This document shows positions 6,803 to 11,207 of a stretch of DNA of 11,207 bases, piece after piece. This DNA comes from DASXTK01 sp036505485 (GTDB lineage Bacteria; Actinomycetota; Acidimicrobiia; Acidimicrobiales; VFJN01): the NCBI GenBank assembly GCA_036505485.1, contig DASXTK010000284.1, positions 1 to 11,207 of the forward strand, written 5' to 3'. The translations under genes were made by a program, and so were the position numbers. Position 1 is the first letter of the stretch, and every line of letters starts with the position of its first letter. Below the pieces are notes generated by a model. The model had not been told where the DNA came from. It did not search any database and was given only the letters and a program-made list of their open reading frames with translations.

Positions 6803-7373
6803 CGGGCCTCGGCTCCCGCCGCTGCCGCCCCGGGAGTGGCCCGAGGAGATGCGCGATGCCCTCGCGGCGCTGAAGCCACCCAACCCCCGGCATCCGCTCC
6901 CCAGACGCGGCCCGGGCCGCCCCAAGGGGCTGAACGCGCTCGGCACCCTCGCCCGGCACCCGGCACTGACCCGTGCGTTCCACACCTTCAACGGCCACGT
7001 GCAGTTCGCCACCACGCTGTCGGCCCGGCAACGGGAGCTCCTGGTGCTCGGGGTCGCGGCAGCCCGCGACGCCGCCTACGAGTGGGCCCAGCACGTGGTC
7101 CTGGCCGGCGACGCGGGACTCACCCCCGAAGAGATCGCCCGGATCGCCGCAGGCCCCGATGCTGTCGGCTGGTCGCCCCTCGAGCAGGCGATGCTGCGGG
7201 CCGTCGACGAGCTGATCCGCGACGCCATGGTCGTCGACGACACCTGGAAGGTGCTGGCCGGCGAGCTGGACGACCAGCAGCTGATGGATCTCGTCTTCAC
7301 CGTCGGCGCCTACGACCTGCTGGCGATGGCGTTCCGCTCCTTCGGGCTTGAGCTCGACGACGATCTAGCGTGA
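6786..7373 (+). CDS. Carboxymuconolactone decarboxylase-like (AhpD-fold) protein
   Basis: A 195-residue all-helical protein of the CMD/AhpD superfamily. The core begins near PRLPPLPPREWPEE, followed by RPKGLNALGTLARHP (45-59), FNGHVQFATTLSARQRELLVL (68-88) and YEWAQHVVLAGDAGLT (98-113). The last is the usual E-W-x-x-H segment (E99, W100, H103). The AhpD CxxC peroxidase pair is absent; in fact no Cys is seen, so a redox role is unlikely. The start chosen is the GTG at 6786, inside the last codons of the SDR gene (17-bp overlap), with GGGGG six bases before it. An ATG at 6849 would cut the conserved PPLPP segment. The overlap implies translational coupling to the SDR. Such proteins often sit in aromatic and xenobiotic degradation clusters, where their reaction is mostly unproven. 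Confidence 0.85.
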   Translation: MGGPPDGPRLPPLPPREWPEEMRDALAALKPPNPRHPLPRRGPGRPKGLNALGTLARHPALTRAFHTFNGHVQFATTLSARQRELLVLGVAAARDAAYEWAQHVVLAGDAGLTPEEIARIAAGPDAVGWSPLEQAMLRAVDELIRDAMVVDDTWKVLAGELDDQQLMDLVFTVGAYDLLAMAFRSFGLELDDDLA

Positions 7374-7410
7374 GAATCATCTTCTCACAGATAGAGATTG
7401 ATGCTATCGT
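7370..7410 (+). promoter_or_regulatory. Operator and promoter of the Rieske operon
   Basis: GTGAGAA (7370-7376) and TTCTCAC (7382-7388) are perfect 7-bp inverted arms around TCATC. The palindrome overlaps the TGA stop (7371-7373) of the CMD-like gene. TTCTCA (7382-7387) may act as a -35, with TATCGT (7405-7410), preceded by TGC as an extended -10, at 17-bp spacing. A protein on the palindrome would therefore block the -35. The 15-bp core at 7372-7386 follows the same pattern as the P450 operator at 2042-2056. The palindrome is certain; the promoter is a reasoned guess. Confidence 0.6.
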
Positions 7411-7446
7411 CTGGCAGGTCGAACTAAGCCGGAGGACCGAGAGCGC

Positions 7447-8739
7447 ATGGCGCACTTCTCCAAGCCCGCCGAGGGCTCGTGGACCGAGCACTACGGACTC
7501 GGCACCGAACCCGTCTCCTACGAAGACTCGATCTCCCCCGAGCACTACGAGCTCGAGCGCGACGCCATCTTCCGCCACACCTGGCTGAACGTGGGCCGCG
7601 TCGAGCAGCTGCCCAGGGCCGGTAGCTACTTCACCCGGGAGCTCGACGTCGCCCGCACCTCGATCGTCGTGGTGCGCGACACAGCCGGAGTGGTGCGGGC
7701 CTTCCAGAACATCTGCCGCCACCGCGGCAACAAGCTGGTGTGGAACGACTACCCCGGCGAGGAGACCAGCGGGGTGTGCCGGCAGTTCGCCTGCAAGTAC
7801 CACGGCTGGCGCTACGGGCTCGACGGCGCATGCACCTTCGTGCAGCAGGAGTCGGAGTTCTTCGACCTCGACAAGTCCGACTACGGGCTCGTTCCGGTGC
7901 GGACCGAGGTCTGGGAGGGGTTCATCTTCGTGAACCTCGACGACGAGGACACCGCGTCGCTACGGGAGTACCTGGGCGGCTTGGCCGAGGGCATCGAGGG
8001 CTACCCGTTCCACAAGCTCACCCAGGTTCACAGGTACCGCGCCGAGGTGGGGAGCAACTGGAAGCTCTTCATCGACGCCTTCGCCGAGTTCTACCACGCA
8101 CCGATCCTGCACGCGAAGCAGTCGGTGTCCGACGAGTCGCAGAAGCTCTCGAGCTACGGCTACGAGGCGCTCGCCTACAAGGTCGACGGCCCCCACGGGA
8201 TGGTGTCGTCGTGGGGCGGGGTGTCACCACCCAAGGACCTGAGCATGGTGAAGCCCATCGAGCAGAAGCTGCGTAGCGGGCTGTTCGGCCCGTGGGACGC
8301 GCCCGACCTCGGCCTCGACGAACTGCCGCCCGGCATCAACCCCACCAAGCATTCGGCGTGGGGCATCGACTCCTACGTGTTCTTCCCGAACTTCATGCTG
8401 CTCATCTGGAAGCCGAACTGGTATCTCACGTACCACTACTGGCCGACCTCCTACAACACCCACATCTTCGAGGGCACGGTGTACTTCGTCCCGCCGAAGA
8501 ACGCCCGTGAGCGCCTCCAGCAGGAGCTCGCCGTGGTCACGTTCAAGGAGTACGCCCTCCAGGACGGCAACACGCTCGAGGCAACCCAGACGATGCTCGA
8601 GTCGCGGGCAGTGAGCCACTTCCCGCTCAACGACCAGGAGATCCTGCTGCGCCACCTCCACATCACGGCACGGAAGTACGTGAGCGACCACCAGCAGCGG
8701 CAGCCCGCGACACCGGTCCGCATCTCGGCTGCGTCCTGA
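7447..8739 (+). CDS. Rieske non-haem iron oxygenase, alpha subunit
   Basis: A 430-residue catalytic subunit of a ring-hydroxylating or demethylating Rieske oxygenase. The [2Fe-2S] ligands are C90-R-H92 and C116-K-Y-H119, followed by GW. The linker between the pairs is 23 residues, longer than the usual 15-17, and carries an extra Cys (C111). The mononuclear iron site is D210...H217...H222 in DAFAEFYHAPILH; D373 in LQDGNTLEATQ is the likely third ligand. There is no signal peptide. GGAGG (7431-7435) lies 11 bases before the ATG, a rather long spacing; no other in-frame start lies nearby. The enzyme needs a reductase and perhaps a ferredoxin, which are not in the window, and no classical beta subunit follows. 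The gene starts an operon with the small protein and the amidohydrolase. Family assignment is firm; the substrate is unknown. Confidence 0.95.
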   Translation: MAHFSKPAEGSWTEHYGLGTEPVSYEDSISPEHYELERDAIFRHTWLNVGRVEQLPRAGSYFTRELDVARTSIVVVRDTAGVVRAFQNICRHRGNKLVWNDYPGEETSGVCRQFACKYHGWRYGLDGACTFVQQESEFFDLDKSDYGLVPVRTEVWEGFIFVNLDDEDTASLREYLGGLAEGIEGYPFHKLTQVHRYRAEVGSNWKLFIDAFAEFYHAPILHAKQSVSDESQKLSSYGYEALAYKVDGPHGMVSSWGGVSPPKDLSMVKPIEQKLRSGLFGPWDAPDLGLDELPPGINPTKHSAWGIDSYVFFPNFMLLIWKPNWYLTYHYWPTSYNTHIFEGTVYFVPPKNARERLQQELAVVTFKEYALQDGNTLEATQTMLESRAVSHFPLNDQEILLRHLHITARKYVSDHQQRQPATPVRISAAS

Positions 8740-8753
8740 TCGCAGAGCCCAAC

Positions 8754-9083
8754 ATGCCCACGACCCTTCCTGCCGAGTTCGAGGACCTCGAGCCCTTCGC
8801 CGACTGGGCGATCCCCACCGAGCGGGCGCGCTACGCCAAGCGCCTGGCCAGCACCATGGACGAGCTCCAGGCGTTCTACGACGCGGCGTTCCCCCGGATC
8901 GACGACGCCTCCTCCTACCTCGAGAAGGTCGAGCTGGATGCGCTGCCCGAGGACGCCAAGCGCCTGCTCTGGCTCTACTGCGCGCTGATCACCGTCTCGT
9001 TCCCCGTCGAGGTGTGGCGCCAGCCCCGCGTGCCCGACAGCGGGGCGTCCACCTTCGAAGCGGTCCTCGAGCCGGCTGTCTGA
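8754..9083 (+). CDS. Small protein of unknown function between Rieske and amidohydrolase genes
   Basis: A 109-residue protein that I do not recognise. It is acidic, with an N-terminal segment EFEDLEPFADWAIP, a probable helical middle (ERARYAKRLASTMDELQAFY, then LEKVELDALPEDAKRLLWLY), a hydrophobic patch ALITVSFPVEVW near 87-98, and a proline-rich end RQPRVPDSG. It has one Cys, no metal motif and no signal peptide. It starts 14 bases after the Rieske stop, with only a weak ribosome binding site (GCAGAG), so it is probably translated by coupling. Codon use matches its neighbours and opposing frames show nothing better. It might be an assembly or regulatory partner of the Rieske oxygenase or replace a beta subunit, though it is shorter than a typical beta subunit of about 160-190 residues. 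This is inference from position. Confidence 0.75.
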   Translation: MPTTLPAEFEDLEPFADWAIPTERARYAKRLASTMDELQAFYDAAFPRIDDASSYLEKVELDALPEDAKRLLWLYCALITVSFPVEVWRQPRVPDSGASTFEAVLEPAV

Positions 9084-9110
9084 GCCGGGCTTGCGGGCGA
9101 GGAGCACCAC

Positions 9111-10364
9111 ATGGCACGACCCAGGGCGCCGCAGCCGCCGGTCCATCTGCGAAGCGCCCGTCTTCTCGACGTGGACAAGGGCGAGCTCGTCCAGCCGGGC
9201 GAGTTGCTGATCGAGGGTGAGCGCATCGTCGAGGTCCAGCCCATCGCGGTGCCGGACAACGCGGTGGTGCTCGACCTGGGCGACCTGACCCTGCTCCCCG
9301 GCCTCATGGACATGGAGGTCAACCTGCTGCTCGGCGGGCCCGACCATCGCAGTCCTCTCAACTCGGTGCAGGACGATCCCGCGGTGCGCACGCTGCGGGC
9401 CGTCGCCAACGCCCGCCGGACGCTGCAGGCCGGGTTCACGACCGTGCGGAACCTGGGCCTGTTCGTGCAGACCGGCGGGCTGCTGCTGGATGTGGCGCTG
9501 AAGAAGGCGATCGATCTGGGCTGGATCGAGGGGCCCCGCGTGGTCCCCGCCGGTCACGCGATCTCGCCGACGGGCGGGCACCTGGACCCGACCATGTTCC
9601 AGGCGTTCGCCCCCCACATCATGCCGCTGACCGTCGAGGAGGGGATCGCCAACGGCGTCAGCGAGGTGCGCAAAGCGGTCCGCTACCAGATCAAGCACGG
9701 AGCGCAGCTGATCAAGGTCTGCGCCTCGGGCGGGGTCATGTCCCACACCGGCCCCGCCGGCGCCCAGCAGTACTCCGACGAGGAGCTCCGGGCCATCGCC
9801 GACGAGGCCCACCGCGCTGGGCTCAAGGTCGCGGCCCACGCCCACGGCGACGACGGGATCCGGGCCGTCATCGAGGCCGGCATCGACTGCATCGAGCACG
9901 GCTCGCTCATGAGCGACGAGACCCTCGACCTGATGATCGAGCGCGGCACCTTCCTGGTGCCGACCACCTATCTCGCGGATGGGATGGACGTCTCCCACGC
10001 AGCGCCCGAGCTGCAGGCCAAGGCCGCGGAGGTGTTCCCCCGCGCCAAGGAGACCATCCGCAAGGCGATCGCACGGGGAGCCCGCATCGCCTGCGGCACC
10101 GATGCTCCGGCGATCCCCCACGGCCGCAACGCCAAGGAGCTGATCGCCCTGGTCGACCGGGGGATGACCCCACTGGAGGCCATCCGGGCCGCGACCACGG
10201 TCGCGGCCGAGCTGATCGACGTCGAGGACCGAGGGCGCCTGATGCGCGGGCTGCTCGCCGACGTCGTCGCCGTCCCCGGCGATCCGCTGGCCGACATCGG
10301 TGTGACCGAGGACGTGCGGTTCGTGATGAAGGGCGGCCAGGTCTACCGGCACGACGAGGCCTAG
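9111..10364 (+). CDS. Amidohydrolase-superfamily protein with altered HxH site
   Basis: A 417-residue protein of the imidazolonepropionase/prolidase-like branch of metal-dependent amidohydrolases. It has the N-terminal beta-sandwich (LRSARLLDV, LIEGERIVEV), the barrel entry LLPGLMD (61-67), FTTVRNLG, LIKVCASGG with the candidate carboxylated K202, VAAHAHG (H243, H245), IEHGSL (H263), CGTDAPAIPHG with the catalytic D331, and a C-terminal return to the sandwich (ADVVAVPGDPLADI). Where the family normally has D-x-H-x-H after LPGL(I/M), this protein reads D67-M-E69-V-N71, so both first-strand His ligands are replaced. It may bind one metal or use Glu/Asn instead. The start is the ATG at 9111 with AGGAG upstream. 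It probably closes the Rieske operon, 27 bases after the small gene, and might cleave an amide, lactam or peptide-like intermediate. Confidence 0.9.
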   Translation: MARPRAPQPPVHLRSARLLDVDKGELVQPGELLIEGERIVEVQPIAVPDNAVVLDLGDLTLLPGLMDMEVNLLLGGPDHRSPLNSVQDDPAVRTLRAVANARRTLQAGFTTVRNLGLFVQTGGLLLDVALKKAIDLGWIEGPRVVPAGHAISPTGGHLDPTMFQAFAPHIMPLTVEEGIANGVSEVRKAVRYQIKHGAQLIKVCASGGVMSHTGPAGAQQYSDEELRAIADEAHRAGLKVAAHAHGDDGIRAVIEAGIDCIEHGSLMSDETLDLMIERGTFLVPTTYLADGMDVSHAAPELQAKAAEVFPRAKETIRKAIARGARIACGTDAPAIPHGRNAKELIALVDRGMTPLEAIRAATTVAAELIDVEDRGRLMRGLLADVVAVPGDPLADIGVTEDVRFVMKGGQVYRHDEA

Positions 10365-10386
10365 CCGAACCTCTAACCCCGGGCCG

Positions 10387-10412
10387 GCCTCCGGCACTCG
10401 ACTGGCCGAGGC
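10387..10412 (+). terminator. Hairpin after the amidohydrolase
   Basis: GCCTC-GGC (10387-10395, with one bulged C at 10392) pairs with GCCGAGGC (10405-10412) around a 9-base loop. It begins 22 bases after the stop at 10364. No T-run follows, so if it ends transcription it is a GC-type terminator working with Rho or as a processing stop. Confidence 0.3.
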
Positions 10413-10479
10413 AAGACGCCGTTGAGATCAGGACGCACCTGCTGACCAGCTGGCCCGGCCGTTATGAAATTGTCAAAGA

Positions 10480-10495
10480 GCGCCTGACCAGGCGC
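10480..10495 (-). terminator. Hairpin terminator of the HNH gene
   Basis: GCGCCTG (10480-10486) and CAGGCGC (10489-10495) are perfect inverted arms. Read on the minus strand, the hairpin lies ten bases after the HNH stop codon and is followed by TCTTTGACAATTTC, a weak T-rich tail. It also faces the end of the plus-strand cluster, so it may serve the convergent genes from both sides. Confidence 0.5.
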
Positions 10496-10505
10496 CGTCC
10501 CGGTG

Positions 10506-11207
10506 TTAGGCGGTGACGGCGACGGGTTGTGTCTGTTGGTGGTCAGGGTGGCGGGGGTCGTTGGGTGGGACCATGGGTCGTTTGCCGTGGCCCTGGACGA
10601 GTGCCCAGCCGTGTTGGGTTTTGAGGTTGTGGTGGAAGTCGCACAGGAGGTCGGTTTCGTCGATTCGGGTGTGGTGGGTGATGGTCCAGTCGATGCGGTG
10701 GTCGGCGTCGATCAGGGTGCAGGGGCAGGCTTGGGCGGTGCAGCCGGGGTTTTGCCACAGCAGGGCGAGTCGTTGGACGGCGTTGGGTCCGCGGCCGAGG
10801 TGGGTGATGTTGGCGACGTCGGTTCCTTTGGTGAGGACCAGGTGGAGGATGGACTCGCCTAACAGCTGCCGGGCGACGGTGACGGGGACCGGTCCTATGC
10901 CGGTGATCTCGCACAGTTCGTCATCGATCACGTAACCGCGTGTGAGGGCGGTGAGGTCGAGGCGCAGGAGGGCGGTGTAGTTGGGGGTGGTGGCACCCCG
11001 GTACTTCCTGCGCCTACGTCGCCGTCGGGATCCGGCGGGCCGCTCAACGTCATCGTCCCGGTCGGCGGTGTCGCCGTCCGGGTCGTGGCTGGGTTCCATG
11101 TTGTGGCCGTGGGCTCGGCGGGAGAGTTCGATGAGGGCGTCGAAGGCGAGGGTCTCCCGACGGACCGGTGTCTCGCTGTTGCGGGTTTGGTTGAACAGGT
11201 CGGTGAT
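10506..11207 (-). CDS. DUF222/13E12-type HNH endonuclease-domain protein (5' end beyond window)
   Basis: The last 233 residues of a protein whose start lies beyond the right edge. The frame stays open from the edge through to TAA at 10506-10508, so the ATG at 11099 is internal. The edge segment (RRETLAFDALIELSRRAHG) resembles the end of the DUF222 helical repeat. A highly charged linker follows (DDDVERPAGS, then seven Arg at 61-67). The HNH nuclease fold comes last: C156, C161 and C163, DADHRIDW (167-174) with H170, and LLCDFHHNLKTQHGW (187-201) with C189, H192, H193 and N194. This is the usual C-terminal arrangement of the 13E12 repeat family, very common and multicopy in actinobacteria and often thought mobile or phage-related. 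Its actual activity is unproven. It converges on the catabolic cluster and is not part of it. Confidence 0.88.
   Translation of the reverse strand: MTDLFNQTRNSETPVRRETLAFDALIELSRRAHGHNMEPSHDPDGDTADRDDDVERPAGSRRRRRRRKYRGATTPNYTALLRLDLTALTRGYVIDDELCEITGIGPVPVTVARQLLGESILHLVLTKGTDVANITHLGRGPNAVQRLALLWQNPGCTAQACPCTLIDADHRIDWTITHHTRIDETDLLCDFHHNLKTQHGWALVQGHGKRPMVPPNDPRHPDHQQTQPVAVTA

Noticed and set aside
6022..6873. Alternative plus-strand frame over the SDR gene
   Set aside because: It is rich in Arg, His and Gly without motifs, while the frame starting at 6038 has all SDR signatures.
8451..10397. Minus-strand open frame of 648 codons opposite the Rieske, small and amidohydrolase genes
   Set aside because: It has no recognisable protein motif and mirrors real plus-strand codons; it follows from high GC at third positions.
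10503..10862. Plus-strand frame opposite the HNH gene
   Set aside because: It is Val/Gly-rich, has no ribosome binding site, and the minus strand has full HNH motifs.
10506..11099. Taking the ATG at 11099 as the start of the HNH gene
   Set aside because: The same frame is open to the window edge and encodes a DUF222-like helix (RRETLAFDALIELSRRAHG), so the ATG is internal and the gene is cut by the window.

Overview
The window is high-GC DNA with Shine-Dalgarno sequences before most genes, GTG as well as ATG starts, a Sec-exported GH25-type lysozyme and a 13E12/DUF222-type HNH protein. That combination points to an actinobacterium. An Acidimicrobiia-, Mycobacteriales- or Propionibacteriales-like lineage is a guess; no rRNA or other marker is present.

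Layout. (1) 33-1733, minus strand: a secreted GH25-like muramidase fused to a C-terminal beta-propeller. (2) 1734-2118: a 385-bp gap holding a small hairpin, a possible gene remnant and an operator-like palindrome just upstream of the next gene. (3) 2119-10364, plus strand: eight co-oriented genes that look like a catabolic cluster. They are a cytochrome P450, a core-deleted member of the 'alpha/beta hydrolase domain' family, a full-length lipoprotein paralogue of it, an NAD-type SDR, a carboxymuconolactone-decarboxylase-like protein, a Rieske oxygenase alpha subunit, a 109-residue protein of unknown function, and an amidohydrolase-fold protein. (4) 10506-11207, minus strand: the 3' part of a DUF222/HNH gene that runs off the window and converges on the cluster.

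How the genes may work together (inference). The P450 and the Rieske enzyme would hydroxylate a hydrophobic, possibly cyclic substrate. The SDR would oxidise the alcohol formed. The exported hydrolase would cleave an ester or similar bond outside the membrane. The CMD-like and amidohydrolase-like proteins would act on later intermediates. No ferredoxin, ferredoxin reductase, transporter or regulator lies in the window, so electron supply and control must come from elsewhere. The substrate cannot be read from the sequence.

The main observations are these. The same 15-bp palindrome pattern (GAGAAT-N3-(A/C)TTCTC) lies upstream of both oxygenase genes, about 5.3 kb apart. The first hydrolase lacks about 210 central residues, including the nucleophile elbow, without loss of frame. 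A concentric double palindrome lies in the promoter region of that gene. The amidohydrolase has Glu and Asn where the family's HxH metal ligands normally are. A small unknown protein sits between the Rieske and amidohydrolase genes.
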